DNA of 11,146 bases from assembly GCA_002479655.1 (NCBI GenBank), contig DLOQ01000106.1, forward strand, positions 159 to 11,304, read 5' to 3'. This stretch comes from Lachnospiraceae bacterium UBA7480 (GTDB lineage Bacteria > Bacillota > Clostridia > Lachnospirales > Lachnospiraceae). Each line of letters opens with the position of its first letter. The stretch's first letter is position 1. Shown piece by piece: positions 1-6,995 of the stretch. Position numbers and translations under genes: made by a program. Below the pieces are notes generated by a model. It was not told where the DNA came from, did not search any database, and was given only the letters and a program-made list of their open reading frames with translations.

Positions 1-675
1 CTCGATCTTATACATCATGGCATCCATCTCCGCAAAACTCATAACGCCTGTCACGACATTGCTGCGGATCATAAACGGCGGTACACAGTAGGTAAAGCCC
101 CTGTCAATCATAAAATCACGCGCATAAGAGATCACCGCGGAATGAAGTCTTGCAATATCTCCCATCAGATAATAAAAACCATTGCCCGCCACACGTCTTG
201 CAGCATCAAGATCGATTCCATGAAGCTTTTCCATAATCTCCGTATGGTAAGGGATCTCAAAATCCGGAACCACCGGTTCGCCATAACGCTGTACTTCTAC
301 ATTTTCAGAATCATCCTTACCGATCGGCACCGACGGATCGATAATATTCGGGATCACCATCATGATCTTCGTTACTTTTTCTTCCAGCTCTGTCTGCTGC
401 TTATCCAATTCCGCCAGCTTCTCTGCATTGGCGGCAACCTGCTTCTTGATCTCTTCCGCCTCGTCCTTCTTGCCCTGACCCATCAATGCGCCGATCTGCT
501 TGGATAATTTATTCCTGTCAGCCTTCAATTGATCCGCCTGCTGCTGGATGGAACGTCTCTCAGCATCCAATGCGATCACTTCATCCACCATGGGAAGCTT
601 GCTGTCCTGAAATTTTTTCCTGATATTCTCCCTGACTGCTTCCGGATTATCCCGTAAAAATTTAATGTCGATCAT
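1..675 (-). CDS. serS: Seryl-tRNA synthetase, N-terminal part (runs off left edge)
   Basis: This cytoplasmic class II aminoacyl-tRNA synthetase charges tRNA-Ser with serine using ATP. The 225 visible codons start MIDIKFLRDNPEAVRENIRK, the standard SerRS opening. A long charged heptad-rich stretch follows at about residues 27-100 (ADQLKADRNKLSKQIGALM), which is the tRNA-binding antiparallel coiled-coil arm. The linker VIPNIIDPSVPIGKDDSENV comes next, then the start of the catalytic domain with ARLHSAVISYARDFM and the segment VPPFMIRSNVVTGVM. About 200 residues, including motifs 2 and 3, lie beyond the edge. The start is ATG at 675 with AGAAGG at 685-690, 9 nt upstream. It has its own promoter in the 105-bp gap after the FkbM gene. 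The leader is only about 50 nt, so no T-box riboswitch can fit between that promoter and the start. Confidence 0.97.
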   Translation of the reverse strand, partial: MIDIKFLRDNPEAVRENIRKKFQDSKLPMVDEVIALDAERRSIQQQADQLKADRNKLSKQIGALMGQGKKDEAEEIKKQVAANAEKLAELDKQQTELEEKVTKIMMVIPNIIDPSVPIGKDDSENVEVQRYGEPVVPDFEIPYHTEIMEKLHGIDLDAARRVAGNGFYYLMGDIARLHSAVISYARDFMIDRGFTYCVPPFMIRSNVVTGVMSFAEMDAMMYKIE

Positions 676-734
676 GTTGGTTTACCTTCTTTCTCTTGTT
701 TGTTTTCCTATATAAAATGATCCTGCGCCCATCA

Positions 735-762
735 AGCATAACACAGTAAACAGGATTGTCAA
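735..762 (-). promoter_or_regulatory. Sigma-A-type promoter of serS
   Basis: On the minus strand a perfect -35 TTGACA (757-762) lies 16 nt from the -10 TATGCT (735-740). The -10 is preceded by TGT, which makes an extended -10. It lies in the gap between the FkbM stop (781) and the serS start (675). Transcription would begin near 728, about 50 nt before the start codon. This is the best promoter match in the window. Confidence 0.75.
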
Positions 763-780
763 CTGTTTTCGGCTACTTTC

Positions 781-1872
781 CTACTTCCTTCCAAACATAA
801 GTCCTCTGCGCAGCTCTGCATCCATCAATACTTTCATCGTCATATCCGGGAACATATATCCATCAGAAACCTCTGTCTCAAAACCATAGTCCTGCAGCTG
901 CTTCCTGATCAGTTCCTCATCCTCATAATTATGATACGTACAAACAGCGCACCGCAGATTTTTTGCTTCACCCATCACCTTCTTTGCGCCTTTCAATGCC
1001 TGTTTTTCATATCCTTCAATATCCATTTTCACATAATTGATTGTCTGTCCGGCAAACAGCTGATCCAGACATACATTATCTCCGGATGTTTCCCCGCTCA
1101 AAAATCCGCGGATGATCTGCACTTTATCCATATCTGATGCAAATGTCTTTTCCAGCGCTTCGATCCATCTTTCATCGGCTTCGATCAAATAAAGCTTCTG
1201 CGCCTTATCAATCACATTTAAGGCAAAGTTACCTTCCGCAACGCCGGCGTCGACTACCACATCGCCCGGCATCACTCCGTATCCTTCATGATCATAACAG
1301 TGCGGCGATCTCTGATCCTGTTCCATCATAATCCATTTATAGTAATGAACCACATCTGCTTCCTTCCAGCCTTTTGGAAAATACATCTTTCTGTTACGAT
1401 ACGGTACATAAAACATTTCGCAGGTTTCATCTAAAGAAACCTCTACCGGAATTGTCACATATTCATCTGCAAAATCATAATTATATATTTGGATTTTTTT
1501 AGTCTTTCCAATATGCTCGATCACATCCCGTATTTCAGGATCTTCCAATTCGTCCCGATGCTTATATTCCCAGTATTCCTTGCTGACCAGCACATCTGTG
1601 ACCGGTGAGATCATACTGACACAAAGGATCAACGCATCAAAATACAGCAGCACCGCAGCCGTATCCTGCGTACTGTTTGAAAAATCTTCCTTTAACTGAT
1701 TAATCTTTATAAAAATATCACGATACTGTTCCGTTGAAAAATTGATCTTATTAGTATCCAGCTCACCCTTTACAACATGGGTAATCTCATCGATCAAAGC
1801 GGCGTCCGCCCGCATCGTTTCCGCCTTCACTGCTGCCCTGATCCTGATCAACAAATCTTTTATTTTACTCAT
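781..1872 (-). CDS. FkbM-family SAM-dependent methyltransferase
   Basis: A 363-residue protein of the FkbM (Methyltransf_21) type, which usually O-methylates sugars or natural products. The substrate here is unknown. The Rossmann methyltransferase core is in the second half. Motif I VVVDAGVAEGNFAL is at about residues 205-218, the acidic end of strand 2 (LIEAD) at about 229-233, and the FkbM signature VKMDIEGYE at about 281-289. It ends in LMFGRK. The first about 150 residues are helical, lack a recognisable domain, and are longer than in minimal FkbM enzymes. No signal peptide or membrane segment is seen. I chose the ATG at 1872 over the one at 1884 because GGAGG sits 5 nt before 1872, while nothing useful precedes 1884. 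It follows the DUF4446 gene by 32 nt and is probably cotranscribed with it. Serving the glycan genes nearby is inference. Confidence 0.85.
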   Translation of the reverse strand: MSKIKDLLIRIRAAVKAETMRADAALIDEITHVVKGELDTNKINFSTEQYRDIFIKINQLKEDFSNSTQDTAAVLLYFDALILCVSMISPVTDVLVSKEYWEYKHRDELEDPEIRDVIEHIGKTKKIQIYNYDFADEYVTIPVEVSLDETCEMFYVPYRNRKMYFPKGWKEADVVHYYKWIMMEQDQRSPHCYDHEGYGVMPGDVVVDAGVAEGNFALNVIDKAQKLYLIEADERWIEALEKTFASDMDKVQIIRGFLSGETSGDNVCLDQLFAGQTINYVKMDIEGYEKQALKGAKKVMGEAKNLRCAVCTYHNYEDEELIRKQLQDYGFETEVSDGYMFPDMTMKVLMDAELRRGLMFGRK

Positions 1873-1877
1873 ATATT

Positions 1878-1882
1878 CCTCC
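1878..1882 (-). promoter_or_regulatory. Ribosome binding site that fixes the FkbM start
   Basis: GGAGG on the minus strand lies 5 nt before the ATG at 1872. It overlaps the upstream in-frame ATG at 1884, which has no Shine-Dalgarno of its own. This favours the shorter form (363 rather than 367 residues). Confidence 0.65.
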
Positions 1883-1904
1883 ATATTAGAGCAACTTTCT
1901 CACA

Positions 1905-2495
1905 CTAATTCTTATCCTCAAACTCATCTTCATCTGCCGGTGCGGTATTCTTCTTTGACCGGGGTTTACGGACAGCGGAATACGTCTGCTTATCCAGCGC
2001 CCTTTCCAATGCCGTTTTTTCTTCCTTGCTCAGCTCGATCTCTGACTCTCCGTCTTTGATTTTTTTCGTATAGGAATAACATCCGGTACTGCTGTGTACG
2101 GAATTGATGAGAAATCCATTGTTATTCTCATCCAAAACAGCCAGCCCATAGCTCAGCTTACCGCCCATCTCCTTAAACGCATCATATTTCACGAGACCAA
2201 CCTTCTGCAGAGCGCCTTCGTGCTTATGATACAGCTCTTTGATATCAATATCATGCTCCTTGGAAGTTCTTGTCAGATCTTCCACATCTTTGATCAGATC
2301 CTGTATCTCCGTTTCAAGACTCTTTGCCTTGGCGCCGCGCATAAACCGGTCATATTTGTCCTGCAGACGGTGATTCTGTACCAGCAGGATGATTACCATG
2401 ACGATCGCCGCTATAACAAGCACTGTCAGCACAATCAACATAAGACCGATATCCAGACCTCCAAGTCCCATCTTCGTAAGTATTTCGCTAGTCAT
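1905..2495 (-). CDS. DUF4446 family membrane protein
   Basis: A 196-residue protein of unknown function. It has a short N-terminus and one hydrophobic segment at about residues 16-39 (LMLIVLTVLVIAAIVMVIIL). A charged region at about 55-95 is likely coiled coil. The conserved core follows: LVKYDAFKEMGGKLSYGLAV, then LDENNNGFLINSVHSS at about 121-136 and a GCYSY turn. The C-terminal tail is acidic and lysine-rich (DEDEFEDKN). This is the DUF4446 arrangement. From memory, such genes in clostridia often sit beside parA/parB and serS near the origin, and serS is indeed two genes downstream. The start at 2495 has GGAGG at 2501-2505, 5 nt upstream. The protein is probably anchored in the cytoplasmic membrane with the C-terminal domain inside. 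Family assignment is firm; the role is not known. Confidence 0.88.
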   Translation of the reverse strand: MTSEILTKMGLGGLDIGLMLIVLTVLVIAAIVMVIILLVQNHRLQDKYDRFMRGAKAKSLETEIQDLIKDVEDLTRTSKEHDIDIKELYHKHEGALQKVGLVKYDAFKEMGGKLSYGLAVLDENNNGFLINSVHSSTGCYSYTKKIKDGESEIELSKEEKTALERALDKQTYSAVRKPRSKKNTAPADEDEFEDKN

Positions 2496-2568
2496 AATTT
2501 CCTCCGTACTTTTATATTTTCAATGGTTCACTCTATTGTCATTCTCAGTTTTAATAAGTATCTTTTTT

Positions 2569-2596
2569 ATTTTATCTATCACTATTCTCTTTTCAA
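2569..2596 (-). promoter_or_regulatory. Proximal candidate promoter for DUF4446-FkbM
   Basis: TTGAAA (2591-2596) and TAAAAT (2569-2574) on the minus strand are separated by 16 nt. Each matches the sigma-A consensus at 5 of 6 positions. Transcription would start near 2562, about 67 nt before the DUF4446 start. The region is AT-rich, so chance matches are possible. Confidence 0.45.
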
Positions 2597-2666
2597 TTAG
2601 TATTTTCTTTGTTCCCCTAATTTATTTTCAGCAGATACATTCTTGTTCAGACACATACTTATAGTT

Positions 2667-2695
2667 ATTATACAACGAAGTGACCCTTGTTTCCA
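2667..2695 (-). promoter_or_regulatory. Distal candidate promoter for DUF4446-FkbM
   Basis: A perfect -10 TATAAT (2667-2672) lies 17 nt from a weaker -35 TGGAAA (2690-2695, 4 of 6). It sits within the 250-bp gap (2496-2745) between the large glycosyltransferase gene and the DUF4446 gene. A transcript starting near 2660 would have a leader of about 165 nt. I found no stem-loop, riboswitch or small gene in the rest of this gap, and no clear terminator for the glycosyltransferase gene. Confidence 0.5.
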
Positions 2696-2745
2696 TGTAT
2701 ATTTTTATTTTTTACCATCCCGCTTTTCATTTTATCAGTATATCC

Positions 2746-5139
2746 TTAGACTTTGGGTAAAACAATACAGCCGGGCAGGCATACGCTTTCTATGATCTCC
2801 ATATCTTCTTTACTCAATCCGGCATACCTTTTCTTTGCAATCAAAAGCACCTGAAATACCGGCTGTTGAAATACCTTCTTTAACTCCACCGTATTCCGGA
2901 ATACCATATCCGTCCCTTTTGAGATCTCATACAATACCGCTGCCGGTTCTACTCCGATCACATTGGCATGGGGATATTTCGTACGGATATATTTCAGATC
3001 CGCGCCAATGCCGCTGCCGATCTGAAGTATGTTAAACGCGTCTTCTTTCTGATACGGGATCTCCCGGATCATCTCCTGATCCGCGGCAGCAAATTCAAAA
3101 ATATCAAACCCATACTTATTGATAAACAGCTGATAATGATCCATAAAGATCTGATCTACATCGGGATTTTTGATAAAGCTCTGGCTTCCCGCATGATAGA
3201 TAAAGCTATTCCTGCAATATAACAGCCGATACCCTGCCTTCAATATTTTCATGGAAAGATCGTCGTCCTCAAAGTATCCCGGCGCAAAGTCTTCATCCAT
3301 GCCGCTTACCGCTTTCCATACATCGCCTCTGACCAGCATGGCAAATCCCGAAAGTCTCACACGTTCTTCATACGGCTCCCGCAGCGGCACATTGACAGAC
3401 GCGCCATACTGCAGATATCCATCCGGCAGCGTAAATTCCACTTCTATCTGCTGTCCGTTCCCCGCATAATTAGAACAGCTTCCCGCTGCGCCGATCTTTT
3501 CACTTTCGTAAAGTCCCATCCTTAACCAGAACAGGGCATTTGGCGCTAATCTTGTGTCGTTATTCAAAAGAAAGATATCGTGATCCTGTAATACTTCGGC
3601 GCCCTGATTACATGCAGGCGCAAACCCTTTATTCTCCGCATTTTTCAGCAGTATGATATCATCCTGCTCCTGCAGCCACTCCGCCACCCCGTCAGTAGAA
3701 GCATTATCCACCACCACGATCCGGTAGCTCCCGTCCGGCAATGACTTACGGATATTTTCTATATTTCTCTGCATAAAATAACAGGCATTATAAGAAACGA
3801 TCACAATCGCCGTATTCCGTACCCTGATCCTGCCGGTCTGCTCCAGATTTTCCATATCCGCAAGGATCACAGCGCGGTCTTCTTCATTATGACAGTAAAA
3901 TAATGCATTCTGGAAACAAAGATATGCCTGATCAATATTCTCCGGCAGATAATAGAATCCCAGCATGTAGTACAATTCATAATTGTCATGCTCCTGCTTC
4001 AATCCTTTTTGTATCGCCAGAAACATCCCGTCCCGATCGCCTGCGGACTCGCATCGGCCCGCTTCCATAATGATCTCATTTATTGCATGATCTTCCTTCT
4101 TTTTCAAAACTTCCGGATTTTTTGTATTCCTATCCTTTTCCATGGCTGTCTTTTTTTCCGGTTCATCATCCCATACTTCTTTATAGCCTTCCTGAAATTC
4201 CTGCTGGGCAAGCTCTAAGATCTGTCTTGCAGACAGCTTCTCCCGGTAACGGGGACTGGTGAATATTTCCTCATGATCTTTCCGCACCGTATGTCCTTTT
4301 TCAAAGGAGATCGCATCAAAATCTTTTGCCAGCCACGCATAATCTTCATCTTTCATGCGTTCCGGATGAAAAAACTCTCCTCCCAGCCGGAAAGAATGCC
4401 AGTCACGCAGACAATACGCATCCGTATAACGGAATGTCACATACGTTCCATAAGTTTCAAACTCACTAAATGCCGTATTCATGATCTGTCCCGGACGGAT
4501 TGCCCGGAGTATCTTTTCATAAAAAGCGCCCGGAGTCTGTATATTATTTTTAGCGGTATCCTTTACAACATCGGCAGTATCTTCTGCGGAAAAGTTCATA
4601 ACATCCATAATCAGCTGTTTCATAATATCACACCTGATCAGCATATGCTCTGAGATAAAGGATTTTGCTATGCTCTTACGCATCCCCGGAAAGAGATTTT
4701 CAATCGTATGAAAATATTCTTCATGATACTCCTGCTTCAGATCCAGATAGGGAAGCCCATCCTCCCGAAACATGGAAAACGGCTTACAGGGAACCGTATC
4801 CCCGTCCCAGATCAGATAATAATCCTCCTTACAGACAAACGCATACTGCATCTTCAAAAACTGCTGGTAATACCATCCGGTCACACCTCTGGGAAGCTCA
4901 TCCGTCTGCAGAAGCTCCTTCATGATCTGATGCACATCCGCAAATGGGATCAGATCGTCTTCATCATAAAAGCCGACCTGCCCCGCTGCATCTGATTGCT
5001 GTATCAATTCCTGAACTTTCCTGCTGCCGATAAATACGATTTTTCTGGGCGCGAGATTACGCACCATCCGGGCATAGCTGTCCTGCAGACGTTCAAAATC
5101 TGTCGGTGTTGTAAGGATGATTGCGTTGTAATTCTCCAT
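2746..5139 (-). CDS. Trimodular glycosyltransferase (DUF6492-like GT, GT2, methyltransferase-like tail)
   Basis: A 797-residue soluble protein predicted to transfer sugars to a glycan or protein; donor and acceptor are unknown. Residues 1 to about 325 resemble the DUF6492 glycosyltransferase-like family, with WYYQQFLKMQ at about 89-98 and a DxD-type metal site in YLIWDGDTVPCKP (108-120). A charged linker (325-350) leads into a helical TPR-like stretch (350-430). Residues 441-660 are a GT2 domain of the rhamnosyltransferase type: AIVIVSYN, VVVDNASTDG (475-484), NKGFAPACNQG, the nucleotide-sugar motif LLNNDTR (524-530), and YFEDDDLSMK (622-631) with the likely catalytic acid. Residues 700-797 begin with ILQIGSGIGADLKYI, a class I methyltransferase motif, but the domain looks too short for a full enzyme. 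AGGAG lies 6 nt before the ATG. It has its own promoter upstream. Confidence 0.88.
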   Translation of the reverse strand: MENYNAIILTTPTDFERLQDSYARMVRNLAPRKIVFIGSRKVQELIQQSDAAGQVGFYDEDDLIPFADVHQIMKELLQTDELPRGVTGWYYQQFLKMQYAFVCKEDYYLIWDGDTVPCKPFSMFREDGLPYLDLKQEYHEEYFHTIENLFPGMRKSIAKSFISEHMLIRCDIMKQLIMDVMNFSAEDTADVVKDTAKNNIQTPGAFYEKILRAIRPGQIMNTAFSEFETYGTYVTFRYTDAYCLRDWHSFRLGGEFFHPERMKDEDYAWLAKDFDAISFEKGHTVRKDHEEIFTSPRYREKLSARQILELAQQEFQEGYKEVWDDEPEKKTAMEKDRNTKNPEVLKKKEDHAINEIIMEAGRCESAGDRDGMFLAIQKGLKQEHDNYELYYMLGFYYLPENIDQAYLCFQNALFYCHNEEDRAVILADMENLEQTGRIRVRNTAIVIVSYNACYFMQRNIENIRKSLPDGSYRIVVVDNASTDGVAEWLQEQDDIILLKNAENKGFAPACNQGAEVLQDHDIFLLNNDTRLAPNALFWLRMGLYESEKIGAAGSCSNYAGNGQQIEVEFTLPDGYLQYGASVNVPLREPYEERVRLSGFAMLVRGDVWKAVSGMDEDFAPGYFEDDDLSMKILKAGYRLLYCRNSFIYHAGSQSFIKNPDVDQIFMDHYQLFINKYGFDIFEFAAADQEMIREIPYQKEDAFNILQIGSGIGADLKYIRTKYPHANVIGVEPAAVLYEISKGTDMVFRNTVELKKVFQQPVFQVLLIAKKRYAGLSKEDMEIIESVCLPGCIVLPKV

Positions 5140-5168
5140 CTGTCACTCCTTAATGATTTTCTTTGTTT

Positions 5169-5197
5169 ATTTTACATTTTTCATCGGAAGTTTGCAA
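5169..5197 (-). promoter_or_regulatory. Candidate promoter of the trimodular glycosyltransferase
   Basis: TTGCAA (5192-5197, 4 of 6) and TAAAAT (5169-5174, 5 of 6) on the minus strand are spaced 17 nt apart. This places the start of transcription near 5162 and leaves a leader of about 23 nt. The -35 box touches the point where the plus-strand remnant stops being recognisable. Confidence 0.5.
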
Positions 5198-5858
5198 TTA
5201 CCATTTCCACAAATTTTGTAGCGGATATCTGCAAGGAAAGCGAGATCATAGAGATCCAGACACGGCATTTTCATACGATGCGCGCAAAGCTGGATTATTT
5301 TTTACAAGAATATGAAGTAACAATCGTTTATCCCATTCCCCATATCAAATATCTTCGCTGGGTCGATCCTGAGACGGGAGAGATCCGTCCTCCGAGAAAA
5401 TGCCCGAAAAAGGGAAAAATATATAATATTATACCGGAATTGTATAGAATCAAACCATATCTTTCTAACGAGCATCTTCACTTTATCTTGATTTTTCTTG
5501 ATATGGAAGAATACCATATTCTGGACGGCTGGTCAAAAGATAAAAAGAGGGTTCTACCAAAACGGATAAAATACCGCTGTCTCTGGTATCCGAATGGAGG
5601 ATTGACAACAAACAAGATTTTCTAAATTTTTTATCGGAAGAATGGCGTGGGGATATTTCCGAAGAATCGTTAATACAGGACATTATGACACCTTGTATAC
5701 TTCCAGAGCAGTTTACTTCAAAGGACGTAGCCGCCGCATGCAAAATTACTAAGAACACCATTAAAAACTTTTTAATCCATATAAGTAATTGCCGCTTATT
5801 CTCGAAACATATTATATCCGCTAGTCGTAAACGGAATATTTTCATCAACACCGGATAA
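5197..5858 (+). pseudogene. Remnant of a hypothetical-protein family gene (DUF8091-like), truncated and frameshifted
   Basis: This is the only gene-like sequence on the plus strand. The readable part starts near ITISTNFVADI with no start codon or Shine-Dalgarno in front of it. It continues through SEIIEIQTRHFHTM, VTIVYPIPHIKYLRWVDPET, SPKK-like CPKKGK, ELYRIKPYL and FLDMEEYHILDGWSKDKKR. Before GGG at 5549-5551 the frame is that of 5197. After it the family-like text resumes one frame back, from 5550 (GSTKTDKIPLSL), with a helix-turn-helix-like end (LPEQFTSKDVAAACKITKN) and TAA at 5856-5858. One G lost from a run of four would explain the break. I recall such proteins from Lachnospiraceae as hypothetical or DUF8091; that name is from memory and uncertain. 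The VAD ... EIQ spacing recalls a PD-(D/E)xK nuclease core. Function is unknown. Confidence 0.7.
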
Positions 5859-6899
5859 GATTTCTATTCCAAAACGATCCGCCAGACACGTTGTATAAAC
5901 GGTATTATAAACTCGAGTCGTAATAAAATGCGACATTTCCAGCAGACATGATACTGCCTTTTCTTTATTTCCAACAACCATTTCCAAGCGACATTTTATT
6001 TTCGGCGTCCCGGTTACATATTCTACCAGTTTTTCTAACTCTGTAATCACCGCCTCCATATCTGCTCCTTCCACATCATTTTGGATAAAGAGAAGCAGCC
6101 TTTTTCTGTCATCACTGAGGAACGCTTCTAAAAACGCTTCAATGATAGCCGAATAGGAACTGTAATTTTCATAGTAATCAACATATACCATATAGGCATC
6201 ATCTTTGACCTTTCTATTTAGAGCAAGGGAATCAAATTGTTCCTTCGCTTCGTCATAAAATCTGTCGCAAAAACCCTCAACGTCCTCCGTAAAATAATCA
6301 TAATTCCGCAGTATCTTATCATAATCCCAGTACCACCACTGTATCATCTGCAGCTTTTCGATCAAGTCTTTCGGAAAACGCCAGCCAATTACTTTCGCCG
6401 GATTTCCTCCTACTACCGCATATGCGGGAACATCCTTAACCACATGTGCATTTTGTGCAACCACTGCTCCATTCCTGACAATGCAGCCTCCCATAATGGT
6501 GACATTGTCTCCTATCCATATATCGTTTTGAAGGATTATGCTCCCCTTTTGCCGAAAGGTGCTTTTGCCATTTTCATTTTTTAAAATTCCGCTGTTGTAC
6601 ATATGTGCTTCCAACGCTCCGGAAGAAACCATTTTGGTATTATGATTTCTTCCAAATACGCACGTTAAATTAGCTCCTATACTGTTTGCGTTTCCTATAT
6701 GAAAATTGTGTGGAATCCCTTTTTCTTTATTCCATACTTGAACTTCATTATGAACTTTTGCCTCCATAGTGTATGAATACGGTCCTATATACACAATGGT
6801 ATAGCTAATCTCATCATTAATTTTTATATTAATGCGCTCCTCTGACGGAACATCTGTTTTCAAATATGCTCTGGGATGCATTGTAAAAGTTTGAATCAT
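5796..6899 (-). CDS. CatB-like acyltransferase fused to a glycosyltransferase-like C-terminal domain
   Basis: A 367-residue cytoplasmic protein. Residues about 1-200 form a left-handed beta-helix acyltransferase of the CatB/Vat (xenobiotic acyltransferase) type, which uses acetyl-CoA. Its features are IGNANSIGANLTCVFG at about 68-83, the likely catalytic His86 in FGRNHNTKMVSS, hexapeptide turns in DIWIGDNVTIMGGCIVRNGA, and the closing VVGGNPAKVIGWRFP at about 162-176. A WWYWDYDKI helix follows, as in CatB. Residues about 235-367 (YMVYVDYYENYSSY, ITTRVYNTVYTTCLADRFG, ILSGVDENIPF) resemble the GT-like end found in clostridial surface-glycan enzymes, and are absent from drug-inactivating CatB. 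A glycan acetylase is therefore likelier than chloramphenicol resistance. The start at 6899 is preferred over 6941: GAGG is 9 nt upstream and the putative promoter overlaps 6941. The last 63 nt overlap the plus-strand remnant. Confidence 0.82.
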   Translation of the reverse strand: MIQTFTMHPRAYLKTDVPSEERINIKINDEISYTIVYIGPYSYTMEAKVHNEVQVWNKEKGIPHNFHIGNANSIGANLTCVFGRNHNTKMVSSGALEAHMYNSGILKNENGKSTFRQKGSIILQNDIWIGDNVTIMGGCIVRNGAVVAQNAHVVKDVPAYAVVGGNPAKVIGWRFPKDLIEKLQMIQWWYWDYDKILRNYDYFTEDVEGFCDRFYDEAKEQFDSLALNRKVKDDAYMVYVDYYENYSSYSAIIEAFLEAFLSDDRKRLLLFIQNDVEGADMEAVITELEKLVEYVTGTPKIKCRLEMVVGNKEKAVSCLLEMSHFITTRVYNTVYTTCLADRFGIEILSGVDENIPFTTSGYNMFRE

Positions 6900-6940
6900 A
6901 GTTATAATCCTCTTCTTAATTCTTTCTGTCGGTTTACACA

Positions 6941-6970
6941 TTTATACTTCTTTTGATAGTTCTGTCGCAA
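6941..6970 (-). promoter_or_regulatory. Candidate promoter of the acyltransferase gene
   Basis: TTGCGA (6965-6970, 4 of 6) and TATAAA (6941-6946, 5 of 6) on the minus strand have an 18-nt spacer. Transcription would start near 6934, inside the longer reading frame that begins at 6941. This supports translation from 6899. The box lies in the gap after the hydrolase stop codon, where no convincing terminator is seen. Confidence 0.4.
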
Positions 6971-6995
6971 AAATCTGCAGACATTGAGTAAATCA

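Noticed and set aside
676..780. T-box riboswitch ahead of serS
   Set aside because: The leader between the promoter and the start codon is only about 50 nt, and no T-box sequence or specifier stem-loop is present.
4996..5196. Upstream extension of the plus-strand reading frame as coding sequence
   Set aside because: It is antisense to the start of the glycosyltransferase gene and its promoter, and shows no family-like sequence before about 5197.
5760..5776. Perfect 8-bp palindrome ATTAAAAA/TTTTTAAT
   Set aside because: It has no GC stem and a 1-nt spacer, and lies within the coding remnant; low-complexity A/T is enough to explain it.
5197..5858. Insertion sequence or transposon fragment
   Set aside because: No transposase motif, terminal inverted repeats or target duplication was found; the text matches a hypothetical-protein family instead.
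5796..6899. Chloramphenicol or streptogramin resistance gene
   Set aside because: The domain is of the CatB/Vat type, but the added GT-like domain and glycan-gene neighbours fit glycan acetylation better.
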